Counted from the first letter of the stretch, positions 1-7,927 are shown. The stretch: 31,421 nucleotides of DNA from Avoscillospira sp045530865 (GCA_045530865.1 JAZSCX010000111.1:1-31421); one strand, 5' to 3'. The notes: a model not told the origin generated them from the letters alone. Program-made: numbers and translations.

Positions 1-3
1 CCA

Positions 4-92
4 GTGTAAAATGTGTGTAGGACAATATACAAACCCCCTCGTGTGTTTTGTTGTGTGGTAACTACATTTTACACGATTGTTTGTATATTGTC
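4..92. repeat. Interleaved inverted repeats (A-B-A'-B')
   Basis: GTGTAAAATGT (4-14) is perfectly complementary to ACATTTTACAC (64-74). GACAATATACAAAC (21-34) is perfectly complementary to GTTTGTATATTGTC (79-92). The arms alternate A-B-A'-B', so in RNA the two stems would form a pseudoknot or exclude each other. A T-rich run (93-107) follows the last arm, as in an intrinsic terminator. No protein is convincing here. The role is unknown; it could be an RNA element or part of a mobile-element end cut by the window edge. Confidence 0.6.
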
Positions 93-138
93 TCTTTTTA
101 TTTTTGGTGTTGCACTTCAAATGATAACCTGCCCACCT

Positions 139-159
139 CCCTTTACACAAGGGAGGCTT
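139..159. repeat. Short dispersed hairpin repeat (CCTCCC..GGGAGG)
   Basis: A small hairpin, CCTCCCTT with AAGGGAGG, is followed by GCTTTG. The same design (CCTCCCCT, short loop, AGGGGAGG, then GCTTTG) is found near 4581-4607, and a related one (CCTCCCCTTGAGGGGAGG) near 31113. It is a dispersed palindromic repeat family of unknown function. Confidence 0.55.
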
Positions 160-202
160 TGGTGCACTGCCACTTATTCAGAGAGGCTTTGTACAAAAAT
201 TT

Positions 203-256
203 AGTATACTTATTTCAAGTATACTTCCAACATTTTTTCTGAAATCACCTTATAAT
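203..256 (+). promoter_or_regulatory. Putative promoter and dyad operator for the 97-aa gene
   Basis: AGTATACTT (203-211) and AAGTATACT (217-225) form a perfect 9-bp dyad with a 5-nt spacer. A TATAAT box lies at 251-256, about 30 nt before the start codon at 286. No good -35 is visible at the usual distance, and the dyad occupies the region just upstream of where it would sit. An activator or repressor site is therefore possible. This is inferred from position only. Confidence 0.4.
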
Positions 257-285
257 TAAGATTATCTTAGAAATGAGGTGATTAT

Positions 286-579
286 ATGGAACAATACACT
301 TGTCAGGATTGTATGCACTTCAAGCAACACTACCATTTAACAGAAAGCCATGGATTTTTGGTGGACTGCGGGCATTGTGTATGTCCCGGCATTAAACACA
401 GAAAAGCATCCGCAAAGATCTGCGAGCGGTTTCAGCAACGGGAAAGGCCTGACTGTCCAGACCGAAAAAAGACCATCCGGTATCTGACCACAGAGCTTGC
501 ACAATGGATCATGGAGCTGGATTTGCCACCCAACATAGAAGAGCTGCAAAATTCGAAGAATGCTCGAAAGAATCCGTAG
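286..579 (+). CDS. Small Cys-rich hypothetical protein, putative zinc binding
   Basis: This 97-residue protein has a good ribosome binding site (GAGGTG, 6 nt before ATG). Cysteines at residues 6, 9, 28, 31, 33 and 46 form a C-x2-C ... C-x2-C-x-C-P ... C pattern with aromatic residues after the Cys pairs (HF, RF), typical of a small treble-clef or zinc-ribbon-like fold. The C-terminal half is helical and charged, with no signal peptide or membrane segment. I do not recognise the family, and metal binding is inferred from the Cys spacing. The stop codon TAG (577-579) is the first TAG of a dispersed GTAGGGGCGAC repeat, so the original 3' end may have been altered by the repeat. Confidence 0.7.
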   Translation: MEQYTCQDCMHFKQHYHLTESHGFLVDCGHCVCPGIKHRKASAKICERFQQRERPDCPDRKKTIRYLTTELAQWIMELDLPPNIEELQNSKNARKNP

Positions 580-625
580 GGGCGACTATTAGTCGCCCGC
601 GGGCGGTCAATGACCGCCCCTACAT
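576..625. repeat. Dispersed palindromic repeat (GTAGGGGCGAC family)
   Basis: GTAGGGGCG at the left end is complementary to CGCCCCTAC at the right end. Inside are two smaller hairpins (GGGCGACT..AGTCGCCC and GGGCGGTC..GACCGCCC). Related copies start at 30580 and 31084, and a looser relative is at 26696-26735. The left end overlaps the stop codon of the preceding gene. Confidence 0.75.
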
Positions 626-689
626 CCGCAGAATGTAGGCAAATGGGTTCCTTGTACAGATCCTTACCCCAACTATTGACAAAGAACAA

Positions 690-723
690 AAAAAACACAG
701 CTTCTTTCGAAGCTGTGTTTTTT
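690..723 (-). terminator. Intrinsic terminator after tRNA-Val
   Basis: AAAACACAGCTTC, a 4-nt loop TTTC, and GAAGCTGTGTTTT form a strong hairpin flanked by A- and T-runs. It starts a few nt after the 3' end of the minus-strand tRNA-Val gene. The symmetric A/T tracts could also make it work for the plus-strand gene upstream. Confidence 0.85.
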
Positions 724-725
724 TA

Positions 726-802
726 TGGTGGACGATATAGGACTCGAACCTATGACCTTCCGCACGTCAAGCGGATGCTCTAGCCAGCTGAGCTAATCGT
801 CC
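726..802 (-). tRNA. tRNA-Val (anticodon GAC)
   Basis: Read on the minus strand, the acceptor arm GGACGAT pairs with ATCGTCC. The D arm (AGCTC..GAGC), a 5-bp anticodon stem TCCGC/GCGGA with loop TTGACGT, and the T arm with GGTTCGAGTCC are all present. The anticodon GAC reads GUC/GUU codons. The 3' CCA is encoded (726-728). Total length is 77 nt, and a terminator follows directly. Confidence 0.95.
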
Positions 803-868
803 ATGCCGGAGAACGAGACTTATTATAGCGACTATTCTCCGTTTTGTCAACACTTTTTTGCAAAAAAT

Positions 869-1150
869 TTATACTTCAAAATCCACAGCTACCCGGTCCT
901 CCCGGATGGACTTGCAGAGCCTGGAGACCTCCACATGACGGGGATCGTTTTTGTAAATCTCCAGCGCTTCCAGATTCTCAAAATCGGCGATCAGGCAGGC
1001 ATCGTAGTTGCCGTCCTTCACATTGACGCCCACCTCGGAACGCAGGATCTGGGGAATCACGCCGTCCAGCGCCTGCAGTCTGGTCAGGAACTCGTTCATT
1101 TTCTCTTCTTCGCCCTTGCGAAATTTCCACATCACAACATGACGGATCAT
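869..1150 (-). CDS. Dabb (stress-responsive A/B barrel) domain protein
   Basis: This 93-residue protein starts MIRHVVMWKF and contains ANFEN-like residues around DACLIADFENLEAL and a DPRHVEV segment. These are hallmarks of the Dabb family of small dimeric ferredoxin-like alpha+beta barrels. Length matches the usual 95-100 residues. Members have been linked to stress responses or polyketide cyclisation, but most bacterial ones have no known substrate. The start codon has a strong AAGGAGG site. It lies just downstream of nfnB, separated by a hairpin, and may be transcribed with it by read-through. It is probably cytosolic, with no signal peptide. Confidence 0.85.
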   Translation of the reverse strand: MIRHVVMWKFRKGEEEKMNEFLTRLQALDGVIPQILRSEVGVNVKDGNYDACLIADFENLEALEIYKNDPRHVEVSRLCKSIREDRVAVDFEV

Positions 1151-1167
1151 TGTTTTCCTCCTTAAGG

Positions 1168-1196
1168 AAACGCCCTCCGGTGAACGGAGGGCGTTT
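1168..1196 (-). terminator. Hairpin between nfnB and the Dabb gene
   Basis: AAACGCCCTCCG and CGGAGGGCGTTT form a 12-bp stem with a short loop, directly after the nfnB stop codon. On the minus strand only TTT follows before CC, so the U-tract is weak and termination may be partial. Confidence 0.6.
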
Positions 1197-1209
1197 ATGT
1201 AAGCACGGA

Positions 1210-2592
1210 TTACTTGCTCAGCTTGGCATCGATGGCTGCGGCGGCCTTCTTGCCGGCGCCCATGGCCAGAATGACGGTAGCTGCACCGGTGACGGCATCG
1301 CCGCCGGCGTAGACGTTTTCGCGGGTGGTCATGGAGTCTTCGTCCACGATCAGACCGCCCTTGCGGTTGGTTTCCAGACCGGGGGTGGTGGAGCGGATCA
1401 GGGGGTTGGGAGAGGTGCCCAGGGACATGATGACAGTGTCCACATCCAGCACGAACTCGCTGCCTTCCACAGCGATGGGACGACGGCGGCCGGAAGCATC
1501 GGGCTCACCCAACTCCATCTTGATGCACTTCATACCGTTGACACGGCCATCTTCGCCGCCGAGGATCTCGGTGGGGTTGGTCAGGGTCATGAACACGATG
1601 CCCTCTTCCTTGGCATGGTGCTGCTCTTCCAGACGTGCGGGCATTTCAGCCTCGCCGCGGCGGTAGACAATATATACGTTCTCGGCGCCCAGACGCTTGG
1701 CGCAGCGGGCTGCGTCCATAGCGACGTTGCCGCCGCCGACGATGGCGACAGACCGGGAGACGATCACAGGGGTATCGCTGGTCTCGTCGTAAGCCTTCAT
1801 CAGGTTCACGCGGGTCAGGTATTCGTTGGCAGAGTAGACGCCCTTCAGGGACTCACCGGGGATACCCATGAACATGGGCAGACCGGCGCCGGAGCCAACA
1901 AACACGGCCTTGAAGCCCATCTCAAACAGCTCGTCGATGGACAGGACCTTGCCGATGACCATGTTGGTCATGACCTTGACGCCCTGTGCTTCCAGCTTCT
2001 TGACCTCGTTGGCCACGATGGCCTTGGGCAGACGGAATTCGGGGATACCGTAGACCAGAACACCGCCGGCAGTGTGCAGCGCCTCGAAAATGGAGACCTC
2101 ATAGCCCTTCTTTGCCAGCTCGGCTGCGCAGGTCAGACCTGCAGGGCCGGAGCCGACCACAGCGACCTGAATGCCGTTGGTCTCGGGCTTTTCGGGCATG
2201 GCGTTGACGTTTTCGCGGTACCAGTCGGCCACAAAACGCTCCAGACGGCCAATGGCGACAGGCTCACCCTTGACGCCGCGGACGCACTGTGCTTCACACT
2301 GGCTCTCCTGGGGGCAGACACGGCCGGACAGGGCAGGCAGAGCGTTGGTGGTGTTGATGATCTCATAAGCGGCCATAAAGTCGCCTTCTGCGACCTTGCC
2401 GATGAATTCAGGGATGCGGATATTGACAGGGCAGCCTTCCACGCACTTGGGCTTCTTGCAGCCCAGGCAGCGCTTGGCTTCTTCCATGGCCATTTCGGGG
2501 GTGTAGCCCAGAGCCACTTCCAGGAAGTTATGATTGCGGACGTTGGGATCCTGCTCCGGCATGGGAGTCTTTGTCAAAGTCATATTAGCCAT
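1210..2592 (-). CDS. nfnB: NfnB / NADPH-dependent glutamate synthase small-subunit-type flavoprotein
   Basis: A 460-residue FAD/NAD(P)H iron-sulfur oxidoreductase, annotated in many genomes as gltA or GltD-like. The N-terminal domain has Cys42, 45, 50 and 54 and Cys93, 99 and 103, ligands for two [4Fe-4S] clusters. The FAD motif GSGPAGL is at about 147-153, a second dinucleotide motif (VGGGNVAMDAA) lies near 290, and AGGDAVTGA near the C-terminus closes the FAD site. The gene immediately upstream encodes the NfnA-type subunit with 13 nt between them. This pairing points to NfnAB, the electron-bifurcating NADH-dependent ferredoxin:NADP+ oxidoreductase of anaerobes, rather than a glutamate synthase; no large GltS subunit is nearby. 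Cytosolic. Bifurcation itself is inferred from family and context. Confidence 0.9.
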   Translation of the reverse strand: MANMTLTKTPMPEQDPNVRNHNFLEVALGYTPEMAMEEAKRCLGCKKPKCVEGCPVNIRIPEFIGKVAEGDFMAAYEIINTTNALPALSGRVCPQESQCEAQCVRGVKGEPVAIGRLERFVADWYRENVNAMPEKPETNGIQVAVVGSGPAGLTCAAELAKKGYEVSIFEALHTAGGVLVYGIPEFRLPKAIVANEVKKLEAQGVKVMTNMVIGKVLSIDELFEMGFKAVFVGSGAGLPMFMGIPGESLKGVYSANEYLTRVNLMKAYDETSDTPVIVSRSVAIVGGGNVAMDAARCAKRLGAENVYIVYRRGEAEMPARLEEQHHAKEEGIVFMTLTNPTEILGGEDGRVNGMKCIKMELGEPDASGRRRPIAVEGSEFVLDVDTVIMSLGTSPNPLIRSTTPGLETNRKGGLIVDEDSMTTRENVYAGGDAVTGAATVILAMGAGKKAAAAIDAKLSK

Positions 2593-2605
2593 GTTCCAAT
2601 CCTCC

Positions 2606-3460
2606 TTACTTGATCAGGTCATGGGCCAGCTTGTCCATGCGGCACATATGGGTCTGCTTGGTTTCGGCTTCGCGCTCACGGTAGACGCTGTTGCGGTTCA
2701 TGAGCTCTGCGAAATCCACCTGATGGCCGTCGAAATCGGGGCCGTCCACACAAGCAAACTTGACTTCGCCGCCGACAGTGACACGGCAGCCGCCGCACAT
2801 GCCGGTGCCGTCAACCATGATGGGGTTCAGGCTGACGATGGTCTTGACGCCGAAAGGCTCGGTGGTCTTGGCAACAAACTTCATCATGGGGATGGGGCCG
2901 ATGGCCAGCACTTCGTCGTACTGGTTGCCGGCTTCCAGCAGCTGCTGCAGCTTCACGGTAACGAAGCCCTGCTCGCCGTAGGAGCCGTCGTCGGTCATCA
3001 GGTACAGGTTATCGGAAGCGGCCTTGAACTCTTCTTCCAGAATGACGATATCCTTATTGCGGAAGCCGACGATCACATCGACCTCAGCACCGGCTTCCTT
3101 GAAAGCCACAGCGGAGGGATATGCAATGGCGCAGCCGACGCCGCCGCCGACCACACAGACGCGCTTCTTGCCTTCCACTTCGGTGGGCTTGCCCAGGGGG
3201 CCGACGAAGTCCTGAATGTAGTCGCCTTCGTTCATTTCGCCCAGCATGGTGGTGGACAGACCAACCTTCTGGAAGATGATGGCGACAGTACCCTTTTCGC
3301 GGTCATAACCTGCGATGGTAAGAGGCACGCGCTCGCCCTTCTCATCGATGCGGAAAATGATGAACTGACCGGCCTTGGCCTTCTTGGCAACGAAAGGTGC
3401 TTCGATCTCCATATAGGTGACCGCAGCATTCAGTTCCTTCTTGCATACGATCTTATACAT
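2606..3460 (-). CDS. nfnA: NfnA / ferredoxin-NADP+ reductase subunit alpha
   Basis: This 284-residue protein has an FNR-like FAD domain (about 1-95), an NAD-binding domain with GGGVGCAIA (106-113), and a C-terminal [2Fe-2S] segment with Cys222, Cys225 and Cys237 in the pattern DGTGMCGGC...FACVDGPDF. Asp218 sits where the NfnA family supplies an aspartate ligand to the cluster. ATG at 3460 is chosen because AAAGGGATGG precedes it; a longer frame upstream lacks this support. It is the first gene of the nfnA-nfnB operon and has its own strong promoter at 3516-3544. Together the proteins would balance NADH, NADPH and reduced ferredoxin in fermentation. Some genomes label this protein sulfide dehydrogenase or dihydroorotate dehydrogenase electron-transfer subunit. 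Confidence 0.9.
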   Translation of the reverse strand: MYKIVCKKELNAAVTYMEIEAPFVAKKAKAGQFIIFRIDEKGERVPLTIAGYDREKGTVAIIFQKVGLSTTMLGEMNEGDYIQDFVGPLGKPTEVEGKKRVCVVGGGVGCAIAYPSAVAFKEAGAEVDVIVGFRNKDIVILEEEFKAASDNLYLMTDDGSYGEQGFVTVKLQQLLEAGNQYDEVLAIGPIPMMKFVAKTTEPFGVKTIVSLNPIMVDGTGMCGGCRVTVGGEVKFACVDGPDFDGHQVDFAELMNRNSVYREREAETKQTHMCRMDKLAHDLIK

Positions 3461-3515
3461 GATGTTTCCATCCCTTTCTATATCTGCGTGTTTACTCACG
3501 CTTTAATCCATGATG

Positions 3516-3544
3516 ATTATAGCAGTCAAACCGGAAAATGTAAA
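3516..3544 (-). promoter_or_regulatory. Promoter of nfnA-nfnB
   Basis: On the minus strand TTTACA (3539-3544) and TATAAT (3516-3521) are separated by 17 nt, five of six and six of six matches to the SigA consensus. They lie about 55 nt upstream of the nfnA start. The leader contains a small GCGTG/CACGC hairpin near 3487-3502. Confidence 0.8.
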
Positions 3545-3571
3545 GCGATTGGCGGGGAAAAGGGGAAAATT

Positions 3572-4471
3572 TCAGAAATTCCGCAGGATAATCGGTGTTT
3601 TTTGTACCTTGCTCCAGTCAAACTGCAAAACCAGTTCAGCAGCGGTTGCTTTTTCCGGCTTTTCCAATATTCCTGCCAGATGCGCCAGCTTGCCGAGGAT
3701 CTCCTCCGCCGTACAGGTCTGCCGCAGAGCGCCCAGATCCAGATCCCGCTCCCGCTTGCTCAGCCGCCGTCCATCCGGCGCCACCAGCAGGGGCACATGA
3801 TAAAATTCCGGCGGCTGCAGTCCCAGCTGCTCGTACAGATACAGCTGCCGTGGCGTGGAGTCCAGCAGATCCATGCCCCGCACCACCTGTGTGATGCCGC
3901 CCTCGCCGTCATCGGTCACCACCGCCAGCTGATAGGCGTACACGCCATCCGCCCTTCGAATGATGAAATCGCCGCACTCAGATGCCAGATTTTCGGAAAA
4001 ACTGCCCTGCAGTCCGTCGGTGAAGCCGTATTCCCGGTTGGGAGCCATGAGCCGCCATGCAGGCAGCTTCTGCTTTTCCGCCCGTTGGGCATCCGTCAGG
4101 CTGCGGCAGGTGCCGGCATAGAGCACCCGCCCGTCGGAGGCATGAGGTGCTGAAGCGGCGTGGAGTTCATTACGGGTACAGTAGCAGGGGTACACCAGAC
4201 CCTGCTGTGCCAGTTGTTCAAATCGCGCTTCATAGGCGCCGCTTCGCAGGCTCTGGGGTGTCTGTTCCCGATCCCAGTCAAGGCCCAGCCACCGCAGATC
4301 CTCCTTCAGGGTTTCCGCGTATTCGGGACGGCAGCGATCCGGATCCAGATCCTCGATCCGCAGCACCATTTCTCCGCCCTGACTGCGGACGGACAGCCAT
4401 GCCAGCATGGCGGAAAACACATTGCCCAGATGCATCCTGCCGGACGGACTGGGTGCAAAACGACCGGTCAT
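3572..4471 (-). CDS. gluQ: Glutamyl-Q tRNA(Asp) synthetase
   Basis: A 299-residue truncated glutamyl-tRNA synthetase paralogue lacking the anticodon-binding domain. It has the signature TGRFAPSPSGRMHLGN (HIGH-like, residues 2-17), a zinc site Cys96, Cys98, Tyr118, Cys122, and a KMSK-like RRLSKRERD segment near residue 230. The family attaches glutamate to queuosine at position 34 of tRNA-Asp. ATG at 4471 is preferred over the ATG 15 nt upstream, because the GAGGAGGG ribosome binding site lies between them. It is a single gene whose 3' end is about 30 nt before the nfnA promoter. The nearest relative is full-length GltX, but length and zinc pattern favour GluQRS. Confidence 0.9.
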   Translation of the reverse strand: MTGRFAPSPSGRMHLGNVFSAMLAWLSVRSQGGEMVLRIEDLDPDRCRPEYAETLKEDLRWLGLDWDREQTPQSLRSGAYEARFEQLAQQGLVYPCYCTRNELHAASAPHASDGRVLYAGTCRSLTDAQRAEKQKLPAWRLMAPNREYGFTDGLQGSFSENLASECGDFIIRRADGVYAYQLAVVTDDGEGGITQVVRGMDLLDSTPRQLYLYEQLGLQPPEFYHVPLLVAPDGRRLSKRERDLDLGALRQTCTAEEILGKLAHLAGILEKPEKATAAELVLQFDWSKVQKTPIILRNF

Positions 4472-4552
4472 GGAAACCCTCCTCATCGCATTTGTCTGAT
4501 CAATACCGCTTTCTATTCTCCAACATCCGGCGAAAGACCGAGCAGCAACCCC

Positions 4553-4607
4553 TCCGGCACGGCATGGATATGCCGCGCCACCTCCCCTTGCACAGGGGAG
4601 GCTTTGC
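4553..4607. repeat. Dispersed palindromic repeats upstream of the VTC gene
   Basis: A near-palindrome around GGCACGGCAT/ATGCCGCGCC (4556-4579) is followed by CCTCCCCT-TGCAC-AGGGGAGG (4581-4601) and GCTTTG. The second part matches the hairpin at 139-159, and the module resembles the one at 31111-31157. Nothing else is seen between gluQ and the VTC gene apart from the ribosome binding site. Confidence 0.6.
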
Positions 4608-4745
4608 TGCGGCGGTATTATCTACAGTGTAGCATGACGGCTCTCCAAAGGCAACCTTTGCCATTTGTTCACAGAAAGTTAACGGGGAACTTAAGGGTGA
4701 CTTCAGTTTTTGGCACTATGTTAGAACCGTCAAGGGGGTGAACCT

Positions 4746-5417
4746 ATGAATTTTCGCCATGAGTGGAAGCACGAGATCAATCGGTGCGATCTGCTAATTC
4801 TCCGGCAGCGGCTGAGCGCCGTGATGAAACGGGACGAGCATGCCAGCGGCGGCACTTATTTTATCCGCAGTCTGTATTTTGACAATGCCGCCGATAAAGC
4901 CCTGCGGGAAAAGCTGGACGGCGTCAACCACCGGGAGAAATTCCGCATCCGGTACTACAATCATGACCCTTCCCTGATCCATCTGGAAAAAAAGTGCAAG
5001 CAAAACGGACTTGGCACCAAGAAAACGGCTGAGCTGACCGCTTCCGAAGCCCAATCCATTGTGGATGACCAATGGAAATGGATGAAGGAGGACAGCCGGC
5101 CTCTGATCAGAGAGCTTTACACAAAAATGCAGGGGCAGGGCCTGCGGCCCAAAACCATCGTGGACTACACACGGGAGCCTTTTGTGTATGACCCCGGCAA
5201 TGTCCGCGTCACACTGGATTATGACATTCGCACCGGCCTTGGCTGCACAGATTTTCTGAACCCGGACTGTGTAACCATCCCCGCCGGAAACGCGCCCATT
5301 CTTGTGGAAGTAAAATGGGACGCATTCCTGCCCGAGATCATCCGGGACATCATTCAGCTGGACGGGCGGCACGCCTCCGCCTTTTCCAAATACGCAATCT
5401 GCAGAATATATGATTAA
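4746..5417 (+). CDS. VTC domain protein, putative polyphosphate polymerase
   Basis: This 223-residue protein fills one VTC domain. It starts with FRHEWKHEI and contains YFDN, FRIRYYN, HLEKKCKQNG, TLDYDIRTG and VEVKWD segments, giving the alternating basic and acidic residues that line the triphosphate tunnel of the VTC/TTM family. Family members polymerise inorganic polyphosphate from ATP or hydrolyse triphosphates; which reaction applies here is inferred. There is no signal peptide. The start is preceded by AAGGGGGTG. It is the first gene of a tight three-gene operon with a DUF4956 membrane protein (12 nt downstream) and a CotH-type kinase, a combination recurrent in Clostridia, so it probably works at the membrane with these partners. 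Confidence 0.85.
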   Translation: MNFRHEWKHEINRCDLLILRQRLSAVMKRDEHASGGTYFIRSLYFDNAADKALREKLDGVNHREKFRIRYYNHDPSLIHLEKKCKQNGLGTKKTAELTASEAQSIVDDQWKWMKEDSRPLIRELYTKMQGQGLRPKTIVDYTREPFVYDPGNVRVTLDYDIRTGLGCTDFLNPDCVTIPAGNAPILVEVKWDAFLPEIIRDIIQLDGRHASAFSKYAICRIYD

Positions 5418-5429
5418 GGAGCAACGCAA

Positions 5430-6101
5430 ATGACATACCAAGACATCTTCAAATCCAGCTTTCTGGAAAACGTAAACAGTGTGAGCCTGCTGGATATGGG
5501 CATTGCACTGGTTCTGGCCTTCTGTCTGGGCCTGTTCATCTTCCTTGTTTACAAAAAGACCTTCAGCGGCGTCATGTATTCCGCTTCCTTCGGCGTGACC
5601 CTGATCGCCCTGACCATGATCACCACACTGGTGATCCTCGCCGTGACCAGCAATGTGGTGCTGAGCCTCGGCATGGTGGGCGCATTGTCCATCGTCCGGT
5701 TCCGCACCGCCATCAAAGAGCCGCTGGACATTGCCTTCCTGTTCTGGTCCATTGCCGTGGGCATTGTGCTGGCTGCCGGTATGATTCCGCTGGCCGTCAT
5801 CGGCAGCGTTCTGATCGGCGTGATCCTGCTGGTCTTTGTCAACCGAAAATCCCACACCCGCCCCTATATTCTGGTACTGGAGTGCGACGGTCAGGAGAGC
5901 GAAAACAAAGCAAAGGCCTTCCTCACGCCCCATGTAGAGCGCTGCGCCGTGAAGAGCAAGACGGCGCAGGCCGGGAAAATTGAGCTCAATCTGGAAGTTC
6001 GGCTGAAGGCCGACAACACCGATTTTGTTGCAGCCCTGTCCCGGCTGCCGGGTGTCCGCAGCGCCGTTCTGGTCAGTTATAACGGCGACTACATGGGTTA
6101 A
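5430..6101 (+). CDS. DUF4956 membrane protein
   Basis: This 223-residue protein has an N-terminal membrane part with hydrophobic segments at about 19-42, 48-74 and 78-145, including the conserved run MVGALSIVRFRTAIKEPLDI, the hallmark of DUF4956. A soluble C-terminal domain of about 75 residues follows. The basic-acidic loop RFRTAIKEP between helices is unusually conserved in the family and may be functional. It follows the VTC gene by 12 nt and is followed 4 nt later by the CotH gene. A plausible but unproven role is membrane anchor or translocator for the VTC product or for CotH. Confidence 0.85.
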   Translation: MTYQDIFKSSFLENVNSVSLLDMGIALVLAFCLGLFIFLVYKKTFSGVMYSASFGVTLIALTMITTLVILAVTSNVVLSLGMVGALSIVRFRTAIKEPLDIAFLFWSIAVGIVLAAGMIPLAVIGSVLIGVILLVFVNRKSHTRPYILVLECDGQESENKAKAFLTPHVERCAVKSKTAQAGKIELNLEVRLKADNTDFVAALSRLPGVRSAVLVSYNGDYMG

Positions 6102-6105
6102 AGCC

Positions 6106-7923
6106 ATGGCAGCAAATAAGTTTATTGACAGGATCTGTGGGTTGGCGATTGTGGTCGCGCTGGTGATCTGTGCGGTATTCTTGAACGGCGAAGCGCTGGG
6201 CATCACCGCGCAGGCCAGAACCATGGGCTATGAGGACAGGCTGTTCGACACGGGCCGGGTACACACCATTGACATCGTGATCGATGACTGGGAAGGATTT
6301 CTTTCCACCGCCCAGAGCGAGGAATACTCAGTCTGCAGTGTGGTGATCGATGGCGAAGCCTTCCGCAATGTGGGCATCCGCGGCAAAGGCAACACCTCTC
6401 TGAGCAACGTGGCCTCCATGGATTCGGATCGCTACAGCTTCAAGATCGAATTTGACCAGTACGATTCCACCCACAGCTATTACGGACTGGACAAGGTGAG
6501 TCTGAACAATCTGATTCAGGACAACACCATGATGAAGGACTATCTGACCTACCGGATGATGAATGAATTTGGTGTGCCCGCACCGCTGTGCAGCTACGCC
6601 TGGATCACCGTCAACGGTGAGGACTGGGGCCTGTATCTGGCCGTGGAAGCCGTGGAAGAGAGCTTCCTGCAGCGCAGCTACGGCAGCGACTACGGCGAAG
6701 TATACAAGCCCGACAGTATGGATATGGGCGGTGGCCGCGGCAACGGCAAGGATTTTACCTTTGAGGACTTTATGGGCGGCGCAGAAGCCGAAGCATCTGC
6801 CGATTTTGCCATGCCCAGCGGCAGAGATCAGGGTGGAAAGATGCAGCCGGGAGGCGGAGCAGTTTTTTCACCGGAGAATTCTGATTTCGCTCAGGGCGGC
6901 GGCTTTATGGGGAATTCCGGCATGGGCTCCGAGGTCACAAAGCTGCAGTACATTGACGATCAGATCAGCAGCTACGCCGCCATTTTTGACAGCGCCAAAA
7001 CGGACATCACCACCGCCGATCAGAACCGTCTGATTGTCTCTCTGAAACAGCTCAGTGAGGGAACCAATCTGGAATCTGTTCTGGCCATCGAGGACGTCAT
7101 CCGTTACTTTGTGGTGCACAACTATGTGGTCAACGGCGACAGCTACACCGGCTCTATGATCCATAATTATTATCTTTACGAGCAGGATGGCAGGCTTTCC
7201 ATGATCCCATGGGATTATAATCTGGCCTTCGGTACCTTTCAGGGCGGTAGCGCAAACAGCTCAGTCAACGATGACATCGACAGTCCCCTCTCTGTTACCG
7301 GCAGTGACCGTCCCATGATCGACTGGATTTTTGCCGATGAAACATACACCGCACAGTATCATCAGCTTTTTCAGGAATTTCTGGATACCGTGGATGTGCA
7401 GACCATGATTGCGGAGGCACAAGAGCTGATCACGCCCTATGTGGAACAGGATCCCACCAAGTTCTGCACCTATGAAGAATTTGAGCAGGGCGTGGAAACG
7501 CTGGCTGCTTTCTGCGATCTGCGCTCTCAGAGTATATCTGCCCAGCTGGCGAGTGAAACCGCCAGTATCGACGCATCCTCCATCACTCTGTCCGACATGG
7601 GCACCATGAGCATGGGTATGGGCGGAGGACGCGGTCAGATGCCCGAGGGAATGGAAATGCCGGAAGGCATGACGTTCCCTCATGGAATGGAAATGCCCGA
7701 GGGAATGCAGATGCCCGCCGGTGACAATACGGAAAATCCGCAGAATGGAGCCGCCGCAGAACCCACACAAAACGGTCAGTCCGGCTTCCCGCTGGGCAAT
7801 TTCCCTGCCGGTAACCGTCCGGACAGCGCCATGACCCAGAGCGGAAATTCGTGGATCCTGCTGAGAATCTCTGTCGTGGTTCTGGCGGCAGCCCTCCTGT
7901 TCGCCTTTAAGTTTAAACGGTAG
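6106..7923 (+). CDS. CotH kinase family protein, membrane-anchored
   Basis: This 605-residue extracellular protein has a membrane segment or signal anchor at about 8-28. The CotH domain includes VGIRGKGNTS, GLDKVSLNN, WGLYLAVEAVEESFL and the conserved IPWDYNLAFG (367-376, with Asp370 in the kinase-like active site). B. subtilis CotH phosphorylates spore coat proteins. Two low-complexity parts stand out: a Gly/Met-rich insert at about 204-280, and a repeat of MPEGMEMPEGM type at about 505-540. A C-terminal membrane helix (582-602) followed by KFKR suggests a second anchor. ATG at 6106 is chosen because it follows the DUF4956 stop by 4 nt and begins a normal signal-anchor. A strong terminator at 7928 ends the operon. 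Confidence 0.85.
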   Translation: MAANKFIDRICGLAIVVALVICAVFLNGEALGITAQARTMGYEDRLFDTGRVHTIDIVIDDWEGFLSTAQSEEYSVCSVVIDGEAFRNVGIRGKGNTSLSNVASMDSDRYSFKIEFDQYDSTHSYYGLDKVSLNNLIQDNTMMKDYLTYRMMNEFGVPAPLCSYAWITVNGEDWGLYLAVEAVEESFLQRSYGSDYGEVYKPDSMDMGGGRGNGKDFTFEDFMGGAEAEASADFAMPSGRDQGGKMQPGGGAVFSPENSDFAQGGGFMGNSGMGSEVTKLQYIDDQISSYAAIFDSAKTDITTADQNRLIVSLKQLSEGTNLESVLAIEDVIRYFVVHNYVVNGDSYTGSMIHNYYLYEQDGRLSMIPWDYNLAFGTFQGGSANSSVNDDIDSPLSVTGSDRPMIDWIFADETYTAQYHQLFQEFLDTVDVQTMIAEAQELITPYVEQDPTKFCTYEEFEQGVETLAAFCDLRSQSISAQLASETASIDASSITLSDMGTMSMGMGGGRGQMPEGMEMPEGMTFPHGMEMPEGMQMPAGDNTENPQNGAAAEPTQNGQSGFPLGNFPAGNRPDSAMTQSGNSWILLRISVVVLAAALLFAFKFKR

Positions 7924-7927
7924 AATC

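Noticed and set aside
1150..2613. Long plus-strand open frame over nfnB
   Set aside because: The minus-strand frame is a clear FAD/iron-sulfur protein; the opposite frame is a His/Gly/Ala-rich shadow caused by GC-rich codon use. The same applies to long opposite frames over the VTC/DUF4956, rhaB, ricT, pgi, MBOAT, htrA and kinase genes.
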